Part shown: piece after piece, positions 48,618 through 57,150 of the stretch | Layout: every line of letters begins with the position of its first letter | Position numbering within the stretch: position 1 is the stretch's first letter | Assembly (NCBI GenBank): GCA_014138725.1 | Contig: JACJID010000002.1 | Span: forward strand, 1,750,001 to 1,814,000 | DNA length: 64,000 nt | Source of the DNA: Kutzneria viridogrisea | Lineage (GTDB): Bacteria > Actinomycetota > Actinomycetes > Mycobacteriales > Pseudonocardiaceae | Direction of reading: 5' to 3' | Notes under the pieces: generated by a model | Told to the model about the DNA's origin: nothing | Database searches by the model: none | Seen by the model: the letters and a program-made list of their open reading frames with translations, nothing else | Position numbers and translations under genes: made by a program

Positions 48618-51600
48618 GTGTCCGAGCGAACTGGGTGGGTCCGAAGACTGAGCGCCGCGTGCTGGCGGCACCCCGTGGTGGTGGTGCTGGCACTGGCCTC
48701 AGCGGTGCTGGGCGTTGGCCAGCAGGCCGCCGCCCCGCTGGTGGTGCGGCTGGCCGTGGACGACGCCGTGGCGGGCACGACCTCGCGGCTGGGCTGGCTG
48801 ATCCTCGCGCTGGGCGGCATGGAGCTGCTGACCTTCGGCACCGCCTTCGTCCGGCGCTACCTGGGCGGCCGGCTCGCCCTGGACGTGCAGCACGACCTGC
48901 GCCGCTCGGTGTTCGCCGCGGTGCAGCGGCTGGACGGCGGCAAGCAGGACGAGCTGCGCACCGGCCAGGTCGTGTCCCGGTCGATCAGCGACCTCAACCA
49001 GGTGCAGGGCCTGCTGTCGATGGTGCCCTACGCCCTGGGCAACGCCGCCTTCGCCGTGGTCGCGATCGGGGCCATGCTCTGGCTCTCCCCGCTGCTGACC
49101 GTGGTGGCGCTGGTCGTGGTGCCCTCCGTGGTGTTCATCGCGCTGACCACCCGCAAGCGGCTGTTCGCCGCCACCTGGGCCGCCCAGCAGCGCGCCGCCG
49201 ACGTGGCCCAGCACGTGGAGGAGACGGTCACCGGGGTACGCGTGGTCAAGGGCTTCGGCCAGGAGGCCCGCGAGATCGCCGCGCTGGAGAAGCAGGCCCG
49301 CAAGCTGTTCGGGGAACGCATGCGGGCGGCCAAGCTCACCTCGCTGCCCTCCGCCACGCTGGGCGCGATGCCCGCGGTCGGGCAGGTCGCCGTGCTGGGC
49401 CTTGGCGGCTGGCTGGCGATGAACGGCCAGGTCACCCTCGGCACCTTCCTGGCCTTCGCCAGTTACGTGGCCGGACTGGTCGGCCCGGCGCGGTTCCTGG
49501 CCGCACTGATGATCACCGCGCAGACCACCCGCGCCAGCGCGGAGCGGGTGCACGAGCTGATCGACTCCCAGCCCGACGTGCGCGACCGGCCGGCGGCCGT
49601 GGACCTGCCCGAGGGCCCGTTGCAGGTGGAGCTGGACGGGGTGAGCTTCGGCTACACGCGCAGTGAGCCGGTGCTGGACGGGGTCAGCCTCACCGTCTCC
49701 CCCGGCGAGACCCTGGCCCTGGTGGGCACCGCGGGCTCGGGCAAGTCCACGGTCTCCCTGCTGCTGCCCCGGTTCTACGACGTGCACGAGGGCGCACTGC
49801 GGGTCGGCGGCGTGGACGTGCGCGACCTGCGGCTGCGGTCCCTACGGCAGGGCATCGGCGTGGTGTTCGAGGAGGCGTTCCTGTTCTCCGACACCGTGGC
49901 CGCCAACATCGCCTACGGGCGGCCCGAGGCCACCGCCGCGGAGATCGAGCAGGCCGCCCGCGCGGCCGAGGCGCACGAGTTCATCAGCGCGCTGCCCCTG
50001 GGTTACGGCACCAGGGTCGGCGAGCGCGGGCTGACCCTGTCCGGCGGTCAGCGGCAGCGCATCGCGCTGGCCAGAGCCCTGCTGTCCGCCCCGCGCGTGC
50101 TGGTGCTGGACGACGCCACCTCGGCCGTGGACCCGGTCACCGAGTCGGCCATCCACCAGACCCTGCGCTCGGTCACGGCCCAGCGCACCACCCTGCTGAT
50201 CGCCCACCGCCGCTCCACGCTTGCCCTGGCCGACCGGATCGCCGTACTGGACCGCGGCAAGGTCGTCGACGTGGGCACGGAGTCCGAGCTCACCGAGCGC
50301 TGCGCCCTGTTCCGCGACCTGCTGTCCGGCCCCGGCGAGGCGATCGAATCGCCCTGCTGCGCCCCCACCGAGGCCGCGCTCTGGCCCGAGGTCGAGCCGG
50401 TCGCCAAGGTCGCCGACCCCGAGATCGCCGCCCGCGTCGCCGAACTGCCGCCCGCCGGGGAGCAGCCGCGGATCGCCGCCGAACCCGCCCGTCCCGGTCG
50501 CCGGTTCGGGCTCGCCGAGCTGCTGCGCCCCGTTCGCTGGGCGCTGCTCGGTGTGACCCTGGTGGTCGTCGTGGACGCGCTCAGCTCCATGGCCCTGCCC
50601 GCACTCGTGAAGTTCGGCGTGGACCAGGGCGTGACGGCGGGCTCGGTCAGCACGCTGTGGCTCGCCGCCGCGATCGGCGCCGGGGTGGTGCTGATCGGCT
50701 GGGCGGACACGGCGCTGGAGACCGTGCTGACCGCCCGCGTCGGCGAGCGGCTGCTGTACGTACTGCGGGTCCGCAGCTACGCGCACCTGCAACGGCTCGG
50801 CCTGGACTACTACGAGCGCGAGCTGGCCGGGCGGATCATGACCCGGATGACCACCGACGTGGACGCGCTGTCCACGTTCCTGCAGACCGGGTTGGTCACC
50901 GCGGCGGTCAGCGTGCTCATCGTGGCGGGCATCGCCGTGGCGCTGGTGGTCACCGATCCCGGGCTGGCACTGGTGTCCCTGGCGGTGTTGCCGGTGCTGG
51001 CCGTGGCCACCGTCGTGTTCCGCCGACTGTCCACTGTGGCCTATGCCGAGGCACGGGAACGGGTCAGCGCGGTCAACGCGGACCTCCAGGAGAACGTGTC
51101 CGGTCTGCGCGTGGCGCAGGCGTTCAGCCGTGAGCAGCACTCCGCCGACGTGTTCGCCGAGCGCAGCTTCGCCTACCGCGACTCCCGGCTCCGCGCCCAG
51201 CGCTACATCGCCACGTACTTCCCCTTCGTGGCCCTGTTGTCCGGACTCGCCCAGGCCGCCGTGCTCGCCGTCGGCGCCTACCGCGTGGCCGAGGGTGCGC
51301 TGACCCCCGGCGTGCTGCTGGCCTTCCAGCTCTACCTGGGGCTGTTCTTCGCCCCCGTGCAGCAGCTCTCCGGCGTGTTCGACGGCTACCAGCAGGCCAT
51401 GGTCGGACTGCGGCGGATCGGCGAGTTGTTGGACACGCCCAGTTCCGTACTGCCGCCCGAGCAGCCCAGGCCGGTGCCCGAGCGGCTGCGCGGCGAGGTG
51501 GAACTGCGCGAGGTGTCGTTCCAGTACGCGGGCGCCGACCAGCCCGCACTGGACCGGGTCAGCCTGCACGTGCTGCCCGGCGAGACCGTCGCACTGGTCG

Positions 51601-52232
51601 GCAGGACCGGTGCGGGCAAGTCCACACTGGTCAAGCTCATCGCCCGGTTCTACGACGCCACCGGCGGCCAGGTGCTGGTCGACGGGGTGGACGTGCGCGA
51701 CTACGACCTGGACGGCTACCGCGGGCGACTCGGCGTGGTCCCGCAGGAGGCCCACCTGTTCACCGGTGACGTCGCGGCCAACGTGGCCTACGGCCGGCCT
51801 TCGGCTGGCCCCGAGCAGGTCACCGAGGCGGTGCGGGCCGTCGGGGCGCTGCCCCAGGTCGCTGGCTTACCGGCCGGGTTCCGCCAGCAGGTGGGCGAGC
51901 GCGGCCAGGGGCTGTCCGCAGGTCAGCGCCAGCTCATCGCGCTGGCGCGTGCCGAACTGGTCGACCCGAGTCTGCTGCTGCTGGACGAGGCCACCGCGGC
52001 GCTCGACCCCGCCACGGAGGGCGCCGTGCTGGCCGCCAGCGACCGGGTGGCGGGCAAGCGCACGACCTTCGTGGTGGCACACCGCCTGGCCACGGCCGCA
52101 CGAGCCGACCGGATCGTGGTGCTGGACGGCGGCCGTGTCGCCGAACAGGGCTCGCACACCGACCTGCTCGCCGCCAACGGCCTGTACGCCGCCATGTGGC
52201 GCTCCGGAACCTCCGACGAAGCCGCCGCCTAA
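48618..52232 (+). CDS. Fused four-domain ABC exporter (TMD-NBD-TMD-NBD)
   Basis: 1204 residues, GTG start preceded by TACGTT about 6 nt upstream (leaderless). Two complete half-transporters are fused. Half 1 has TMD residues 1-300 and NBD with LVGTAGSGKSTVSLLLPRFY, LSGGQRQRIALARALL and VLVLDDATSAVD. Half 2 starts near 630 and its NBD has LVGRTGAGKSTLVKLIARFY, LSAGQRQLIALARAEL and LLLLDEATAALD. In NBD1 the catalytic Glu after Walker B is Asp, whereas NBD2 is canonical, the asymmetry seen in heterodimeric drug exporters. Fused exporters of this size (Rv0194-type) confer multidrug efflux. Its 3' end runs into the large GGGACTCG array. Confidence 0.94.
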   Translation: MSERTGWVRRLSAACWRHPVVVVLALASAVLGVGQQAAAPLVVRLAVDDAVAGTTSRLGWLILALGGMELLTFGTAFVRRYLGGRLALDVQHDLRRSVFAAVQRLDGGKQDELRTGQVVSRSISDLNQVQGLLSMVPYALGNAAFAVVAIGAMLWLSPLLTVVALVVVPSVVFIALTTRKRLFAATWAAQQRAADVAQHVEETVTGVRVVKGFGQEAREIAALEKQARKLFGERMRAAKLTSLPSATLGAMPAVGQVAVLGLGGWLAMNGQVTLGTFLAFASYVAGLVGPARFLAALMITAQTTRASAERVHELIDSQPDVRDRPAAVDLPEGPLQVELDGVSFGYTRSEPVLDGVSLTVSPGETLALVGTAGSGKSTVSLLLPRFYDVHEGALRVGGVDVRDLRLRSLRQGIGVVFEEAFLFSDTVAANIAYGRPEATAAEIEQAARAAEAHEFISALPLGYGTRVGERGLTLSGGQRQRIALARALLSAPRVLVLDDATSAVDPVTESAIHQTLRSVTAQRTTLLIAHRRSTLALADRIAVLDRGKVVDVGTESELTERCALFRDLLSGPGEAIESPCCAPTEAALWPEVEPVAKVADPEIAARVAELPPAGEQPRIAAEPARPGRRFGLAELLRPVRWALLGVTLVVVVDALSSMALPALVKFGVDQGVTAGSVSTLWLAAAIGAGVVLIGWADTALETVLTARVGERLLYVLRVRSYAHLQRLGLDYYERELAGRIMTRMTTDVDALSTFLQTGLVTAAVSVLIVAGIAVALVVTDPGLALVSLAVLPVLAVATVVFRRLSTVAYAEARERVSAVNADLQENVSGLRVAQAFSREQHSADVFAERSFAYRDSRLRAQRYIATYFPFVALLSGLAQAAVLAVGAYRVAEGALTPGVLLAFQLYLGLFFAPVQQLSGVFDGYQQAMVGLRRIGELLDTPSSVLPPEQPRPVPERLRGEVELREVSFQYAGADQPALDRVSLHVLPGETVALVGRTGAGKSTLVKLIARFYDATGGQVLVDGVDVRDYDLDGYRGRLGVVPQEAHLFTGDVAANVAYGRPSAGPEQVTEAVRAVGALPQVAGLPAGFRQQVGERGQGLSAGQRQLIALARAELVDPSLLLLDEATAALDPATEGAVLAASDRVAGKRTTFVVAHRLATAARADRIVVLDGGRVAEQGSHTDLLAANGLYAAMWRSGTSDEAAA

Positions 52233-52998
52233 CCAACCCGCGAGTCCCGCTCTGGCGCACGCGAGTCCCGCTCTGGGGCGCTCGAATCCCGCCCTGGGAA
52301 GCGCCAACACACGAGGTTCCCCCGCGTGTCGGCGCTTCCGGTACCGCGTGTCCGGCGCTCCGGTACGCCGTGTTCGACGCTCCGGTACCGCGTGCCCGAC
52401 ACTCCGGATGCGCCGTGTCAGCGCACCCGGCGAGCGGGACTCGGCATCGGGTGAGCGGAACTCACCTACCGCAGAGCGGACTCGGCCATCGGGTGAACGC
52501 GACCCGCACACCACAGAACGGGACTCGCCCACCAGAGAACGAGACTCGCGCTCCGATGGGCGGGACTCGCCCACCACGGAGCGGGACTCGGCCATCCGGT
52601 ACGCGGGACTCGCTCTCGACAGAACGGGACCCGCCCACCGCAGAGCGAGACTCGCCCACCGGAGAACGGGACTCGCGCTCCGATGGGCGGGACTCAGCCA
52701 CCGGCGAACAGCATCCGCCCACCGGGTGAACGCGACCCGCACACCGGAGAGCGGGACTCACCCTCCGGTGGGCGAGACTCGCCCACAACGGAACGCGACT
52801 CGCCCACCGGACAACAGGACCCGCCCACCGCAGAACGGGACTCGCCCAACAGAGAGCGGGACTCGCCCACCGGTGGGCGGGACTCAGCCACAGGAGAACG
52901 GGACTCACGCTCCGGTGAGCGGGACTCGGTGTCCGGTGAGCGGGACTCGCGCTTGACAGAACGGGACCCGCGCTCCAGTGGGCGGGACTCGCGCGGGG
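52233..52998. repeat. 21-bp-period GGGACTCG array 3 (about 30 units, 766 bp)
   Basis: Three units in reverse orientation (GAGTCCC at 52242, 52263; GAATCCC at 52284) are followed by a run of imperfect CGGTACCGCGTGTC-like copies (52339-52410). About 27 forward units then run from 52436 to 52990 with GGGACTC spaced almost exactly 21 bp apart. Unit consensus is roughly GAACGGGACTCGCCCACCGGA. It has no spacers or conserved flanks like a CRISPR. It lies between the convergent ABC exporter and cyclase genes and marks the edge of the polyketide cluster. I see no gene here; the reading frame it keeps open is a by-product of the period being 7 codons. Confidence 0.9.
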
Positions 52999-53769
52999 TT
53001 AGTCGACGATGGCCACGGCGCGGGCCCAGCCCGCACCGGCGGTGGCGATCTTGATCGGGAAGCAGGACAGCGTGAAGCCGTGCGCCCTGGGCAGGGCGTC
53101 GAGGTTCGCCAGCCGCTCGATCTGGCAGAACTCGCGCTCCCGCCCGGCGAAGTGCGCGGGCCACAGCACGCCGCGGTCCCCGGTCTTCTTGAACTGGTCG
53201 ATGATGTACGTGAACGGCGCGTCGAGGCTGAACGCGTCGGTGCCGATGACCCGCACGCCGTAGTCCAGCAGCAGGTCCACCCCGGACCGGTCCAGCCCGG
53301 CGAAGTCCGTGAAGTACTTCGGGGTGCCGACCAGGCGGGCGGCTCCCGTGTTGAGCAGCACGATGTCCAGCGGCTGCGGGGTGTAGCCGACCTCGGCGAG
53401 CTTGCCGGCCAGCACGTCGGCGCCGACCACGCCGATGCCGACATCGGTGAGGTCGAGCACCACGGCGGGCCGGTGGAACCAGTCCAGCGGCAACTGGTCG
53501 ATCGTGCGCGGCTCACCGTAGGTGGCCTTCGAGCCGTAGTGCGCGGGCGCGTCCACGTGGGTACCGGTGTGCGTGGTCAACGACAGCGTGTCGTTGGTCA
53601 GGAACTCGGCGCCGGGCAGCACGTTCGGGTCGAAGTCCATGCCGAAGTGCTCGAGCATCTCCGCGGACAGGTGCTTGGCCCCGTCCGCGGCGGACATGGT
53701 GGTGATCGACACCGGCTCTGGCTCCCAGAAGCTGGCGTCCACCGGTGAGGACAGGTCGATCAGGGGCAC
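52999..53769 (-). CDS. Cyclase-family protein (PF04199/kynurenine formamidase-like), polyketide cyclase candidate
   Basis: 256 residues. The metal-binding signature is LTTHTGTHVDAPAHYGSKAT (HxGTHxDxPxH); TYIIDQFKKTGDRGVLWPAH and an LVLDLTDVG-like core match the fold. Members in type II polyketide clusters are proposed to catalyse late ring closures (related proteins are reported as MtmX- and OxyN-like). Last gene of the six-gene operon that begins at 59198. Its terminator region is the GGGACTCG array. Ring specificity is not predictable from sequence. Confidence 0.85.
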   Translation of the reverse strand: MPLIDLSSPVDASFWEPEPVSITTMSAADGAKHLSAEMLEHFGMDFDPNVLPGAEFLTNDTLSLTTHTGTHVDAPAHYGSKATYGEPRTIDQLPLDWFHRPAVVLDLTDVGIGVVGADVLAGKLAEVGYTPQPLDIVLLNTGAARLVGTPKYFTDFAGLDRSGVDLLLDYGVRVIGTDAFSLDAPFTYIIDQFKKTGDRGVLWPAHFAGREREFCQIERLANLDALPRAHGFTLSCFPIKIATAGAGWARAVAIVD

Positions 53770-53782
53770 GGTTCCTCCATAG

Positions 53783-54502
53783 TCAGGACAGCAGGCCGAG
53801 GCCGCCGTCAGCGGTGAGCACCTGGCCGTGGATCCAGCCGGCCTCCTCGGCGCACAGCAGGGCGACCGCGTCGGCCACGTCGGCAGGGGTGGTCAACCGG
53901 CCCGCGGGGGTGCGCGCGGCCAGCATCGGGATCAGCTGGGCGTTGGGCGTGCCCGGCCCCTTGTCGACCTTGCCGGTGGACACGGCGTTGACGGCGATGC
54001 CCTTGGGCGCCAGCTCGACCGCCGCGTAGCGGACCAGGCTCTCCAGCGCGGCCTTGGCCACGCCCAGCGCCACGTAGGCCGGGATCACGCGACTGGAACC
54101 GTTACTGGACAAGGCGACCACGCGTCCGCCCTCGGGCATCACCTCGGGCAGCACGGTGATCGCGTCCAGCAACGGGTTGAGCGCCGCCTCGACATCGGCC
54201 CGCAGCCCGGCGGGGTCGACCCGGCCGGTCGGCATCGGGTGCCAGGACGCCGCGTTGTGCACGAACACGTCCAGTCGCCCGACGGAGCGCAGCAGCTCGG
54301 CGGTGCCGCCGGGGGCGAACACGTCCCCGCGCAGCAGTTCACCGTCTACTTCGGACGCTGCTTGCGCGGCAGCGGCCTCGTCACCGGCGTAGTTGATCAG
54401 CACCCGGCAGCCGCTGGCCGCGAGCTTGCGCGCGACGGCCAGCCCGATGCCCTTGCTGCCGCCGGTGACGAGCGCGACCTTCTTGTCCAGCGCGACAGGC
54501 AC
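53783..54502 (-). CDS. FabL-like SDR (Tyr-x6-Lys), reductase of the polyketide cluster
   Basis: 239 residues. Cofactor motif VALVTGGSKGIGLAVARKLA and VFVHNAASWH in place of NNAG. The active site reads VIPAYVALGVAKAALESLVR: Tyr is seven residues before Lys (Tyr-x6-Lys) and the usual Tyr-x3 position is Leu. With AVELAPKGIAVNAVSTGKVD and TPAGRLTTPADVADAVALLC this matches the FabL (enoyl-ACP reductase III) pattern rather than ketoreductases. It may reduce a C=C or act on a carbonyl of the nascent aromatic. Co-operonic, one base after the acyl-CoA ligase fusion. Confidence 0.85.
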   Translation of the reverse strand: MPVALDKKVALVTGGSKGIGLAVARKLAASGCRVLINYAGDEAAAAQAASEVDGELLRGDVFAPGGTAELLRSVGRLDVFVHNAASWHPMPTGRVDPAGLRADVEAALNPLLDAITVLPEVMPEGGRVVALSSNGSSRVIPAYVALGVAKAALESLVRYAAVELAPKGIAVNAVSTGKVDKGPGTPNAQLIPMLAARTPAGRLTTPADVADAVALLCAEEAGWIHGQVLTADGGLGLLS

Positions 54503-54505
54503 GGT

Positions 54506-56197
54506 TCAGGCGCCCGCGATCGGCGAGTACAGGTCGGCCTCCACCTCGACCAGCTCGCGCATGGCCTTGGCGTGCTCCTGGAACTCGGGGTTGCTGACCA
54601 CGGCGCGGTGCGCGTCGGCGTCGGCCCACTGCCCGATGTTGACGTACACGGTGGGCGTGCGCAGCGAGCGCACCATCTGGAAGCCGACAAAACCCGGCTG
54701 GGCCTTCATGAACTCCGAGTGCTCCTTGAACACCCGCTCGAACTCGGCCGGGTCGCCCTTGACCGTGAACTTGGTGATGAACGTGACCACGTCTGCGCTC
54801 CTCCACTGCAGCATCCGCGCCCGCAGGTCGCGGCGTTGGATCTTCCCGTTGGCCGAGCGCGGTATGCCCGGCAGGACAACCGCGTGCACCAGCCGCTTGA
54901 AGTACGGCACCCGCTCGTTGACGTACTCGACGAACTCCTGCGACTTGCCGGTCCAGCCCGGCTTGGCCACGACAAATGCGGCGGCCACCGCACCGCTGAG
55001 CTCGTCGGGCTGGTCCATCACGACGCACTCCGCGACCGCCGGATGACCTTCGAGCACGCGCTCGATCTCGGTCGGCGACACCAGCCAGTTGTCGTGCTTG
55101 AACACGTCCTTGATCCGGTCGACCAGGAACAGGTAGCCGTCCTCGTCCACGTAGCCGACGTCCCCTGTGGACAGCCAGCCGTCCTCGGTGACCTCGGACA
55201 GGTCGGTGTCCAGGTAGCCCTTCATCAGCTGCGGGCCGCGCAGCTGCACCTCGCCCTGCTCCCCGGTGCCGAGCACCTCGCGGGACTCGATGCCGACGAT
55301 CCGGCACTCGGTGCCCTCGACCACCGGCCCGACCGACCCGATCTTGGGGTGGGACGGCCCGTCGGAGTGGGTCAGCGGGGAGGTCTCGGCCAGGCCGTAG
55401 CCCTGGATCACCGGGATGCCGAAGTGCTCGCCCAGGGTGGTGGCGGACCGCGGCGGCAGGGCGGATCCCCCGGAGGCGATCACCCGCACGGTGTCCAGCT
55501 TCAGCTCGGACAGCCGCGGATCCGCTGCCAGGCGGCCAAGTTTGACCGGCAGGCTGTAGTAGTGCGTGGCCCGGCGCTCGTTGGCGAGCTCGATCGACGC
55601 GGCCAGGTCGGTGTCGGTGCACAGCACCTGCGTCGCACCGGCGTGCACCGCGGAGTTCAGGTGCATCAGGTGGTAGGTCGGCAGGTGGTTGACCGTGACC
55701 GAGTCGGGGCCGAGCTCGTGCGCCTGCGCGATCTGCGCCGCGTTGGTGGTCAGGTTCGCGTGGGTGAGCCGAACCCCCTTGGGCAGCGCCGTCGTCCCGC
55801 TGGTGAACTGGACGCAGGCCACATCGTCCACACTCGACTCACGCGCGGGCAGCGGCTTGTCCGAGCGGGGCAGCGGCTCGTCGAGCTTGAAGTGCAGCCG
55901 GGCCGCGGACGCGGTGAGGATGTGGTTCAGGCCGTCCTCGCGCAGCAGCGGGTTGACCGGCAGCGACACGTTGCCGCTGCGGATCACCCCGTAGTAGGCG
56001 ACCGCGAACTCCGGCTCCAGCAAGGAGGTCAGCGCCACGATCGAGCCTTCCGACCCGATCTGCTCGACCAGGGCCGAGGCGAAGGCCGTGGCCTCGGCGT
56101 CCAGCTCGGCGAAGGTCAGGGTCCGGCTCGACCCGATCACGGCGGGCTGGTCGGGGGCCTTCTCCGCCGCGACCCGGAGCAGGTCATCGACCAGCAC
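54506..56197 (-). CDS. Acyl-CoA ligase fused to an antibiotic-biosynthesis monooxygenase (ABM) domain
   Basis: 563 residues from GTG 56197 (GGAGGCAG upstream), overlapping the previous gene by 14 bp. Residues 1-470 are an adenylate-forming enzyme: CVQFTSGTTALPKGVRLTHA, IQGYGLAETSPLTHSDGPSH, GWLSTGDVGYVDEDGYLFLV and the C-terminal Lys in ANGKIQRRDLRARML. Residues about 475-563 (FITKFTVKGDPAEFERVFKE, FVGFQMVRSLRTPTVYVNIG, WADADAHRAVVSNPEFQEHA) are an ABM domain as in ActVA-Orf6/TcmH-type cofactor-free oxygenases. Separate acyl-CoA ligases (MtmL, OxyH) occur in related clusters; the fusion with an ABM domain is unusual to me. The ligase could prime or activate; the ABM could oxidise an anthrone. 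Confidence 0.88.
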   Translation of the reverse strand: MLVDDLLRVAAEKAPDQPAVIGSSRTLTFAELDAEATAFASALVEQIGSEGSIVALTSLLEPEFAVAYYGVIRSGNVSLPVNPLLREDGLNHILTASAARLHFKLDEPLPRSDKPLPARESSVDDVACVQFTSGTTALPKGVRLTHANLTTNAAQIAQAHELGPDSVTVNHLPTYHLMHLNSAVHAGATQVLCTDTDLAASIELANERRATHYYSLPVKLGRLAADPRLSELKLDTVRVIASGGSALPPRSATTLGEHFGIPVIQGYGLAETSPLTHSDGPSHPKIGSVGPVVEGTECRIVGIESREVLGTGEQGEVQLRGPQLMKGYLDTDLSEVTEDGWLSTGDVGYVDEDGYLFLVDRIKDVFKHDNWLVSPTEIERVLEGHPAVAECVVMDQPDELSGAVAAAFVVAKPGWTGKSQEFVEYVNERVPYFKRLVHAVVLPGIPRSANGKIQRRDLRARMLQWRSADVVTFITKFTVKGDPAEFERVFKEHSEFMKAQPGFVGFQMVRSLRTPTVYVNIGQWADADAHRAVVSNPEFQEHAKAMRELVEVEADLYSPIAGA

Positions 56198-57137
56198 GGG
56201 CTGCCTCCGCGAACTCCTTGGCGTAGCGCAGGGTCGTGGTGCTGTTCGTGCCGAGCGCCTTGCGCACGAACGCCTTGGCATCGTCCACAGTGGCCTGCTC
56301 GCCGAGGATCTTCGTCACGGCGTCGGGCTTGATCACGACCGTGTGCGTGGAGGTGGCGCGGACGCCGGTGCCGGCCTCCTCCAGGGTCCACCGGCCCGTG
56401 TGGACGGTCATCAGGGCGGGAACCTTGAGCTGCTTGTAGACGATCACCGACTCCGGCGTGCACACCCGCACGGACTTGGTGGTGTGCATGGAGCCGTCGG
56501 CGGTCTTGGTGTCCATCTCCATCAGCTGGATGCCCGGCACGTCCTCGACCAGGTCCAGCCTGGCCACGTGCGGCAGCCGGTCCGGCCAGTCCTGCGAGCG
56601 GTAGAGGAACCGGTACACGTCGGCGCGGTCGCCCTCGATCTCGACCACGTCGTCGAAGCTGATCAGCAGGTCCTCGGTGGCGGACAGGTTCTCCGCGATC
56701 TGCTTGAGGTTGGCCAGTTCGTGCTCGCTGTTGCGGTCCACTGCCTTGCTGACCCAGTCCACGTTCTCGGGCAGGTCGTCCACGGCGGAGAAGTCGTGCT
56801 CCAGCACGACGAGCGTGCCACCATCCTCAGTGGAGCTGAGCACCCAGGCGCCGCCCATGGCGGCCACCGGGGGCTGGGAGACCTCCTGGCGGAAGGTGAT
56901 GCGGTGCGCCACCGGGTCCAGCTCGCGGCGCGAGGTCCAGGTCTTGACCTCGTCGTTGGCGGTGGCCCAGATGCGGATGCGCTCGGTCGTCTCGGTCCGC
57001 TCCACCTGCTCGGTGTGCACGGTGGGTCCGAACAGTTGCGGCCAGCGGATGACGTCGGCGAGCAGGCCGTACACCGCCTCGACGGGAGCCGAGATGGTGA
57101 TCCGGTGCTCGGTGTTGTGCACGGTGAGCTCGGTCAT
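56184..57137 (-). CDS. Didomain aromatase/cyclase (SRPBCC)
   Basis: 317 residues from ATG 57137. Two START/SRPBCC-like halves: TVHNTEHRITISAPVEAVYG with LLADVIRWPQLFGPTVHTEQ (first), and ISFDDVVEIEGDRADVYRFL with QDWPDRLPHVARLDLVEDVP (second). Didomain ARO/CYC proteins (ActVII, BexL type) close and aromatise the first ring of C-9-reduced polyketides, which fits the ActIII-type ketoreductase encoded just upstream. Overlaps the ligase start by 14 bp. Third gene of the six-gene operon. Confidence 0.93.
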   Translation of the reverse strand: MTELTVHNTEHRITISAPVEAVYGLLADVIRWPQLFGPTVHTEQVERTETTERIRIWATANDEVKTWTSRRELDPVAHRITFRQEVSQPPVAAMGGAWVLSSTEDGGTLVVLEHDFSAVDDLPENVDWVSKAVDRNSEHELANLKQIAENLSATEDLLISFDDVVEIEGDRADVYRFLYRSQDWPDRLPHVARLDLVEDVPGIQLMEMDTKTADGSMHTTKSVRVCTPESVIVYKQLKVPALMTVHTGRWTLEEAGTGVRATSTHTVVIKPDAVTKILGEQATVDDAKAFVRKALGTNSTTTLRYAKEFAEAARAGR

Positions 57138-57150
57138 CGTCGTGGTCTCC

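Noticed and set aside
51610-52956. Frame continuing through the 21-bp repeats, giving a long ERDSPTG heptad protein
   Set aside because: The period of 21 bp is seven codons, so any frame without a stop in one unit stays open. The same is true on the opposite strand. There is no start or ribosome-binding site, and the 5' part is a shadow of the ABC exporter.
52233-52998. CRISPR array
   Set aside because: Units are degenerate and directly contiguous, with no constant repeat separated by unique spacers and no cas genes nearby.
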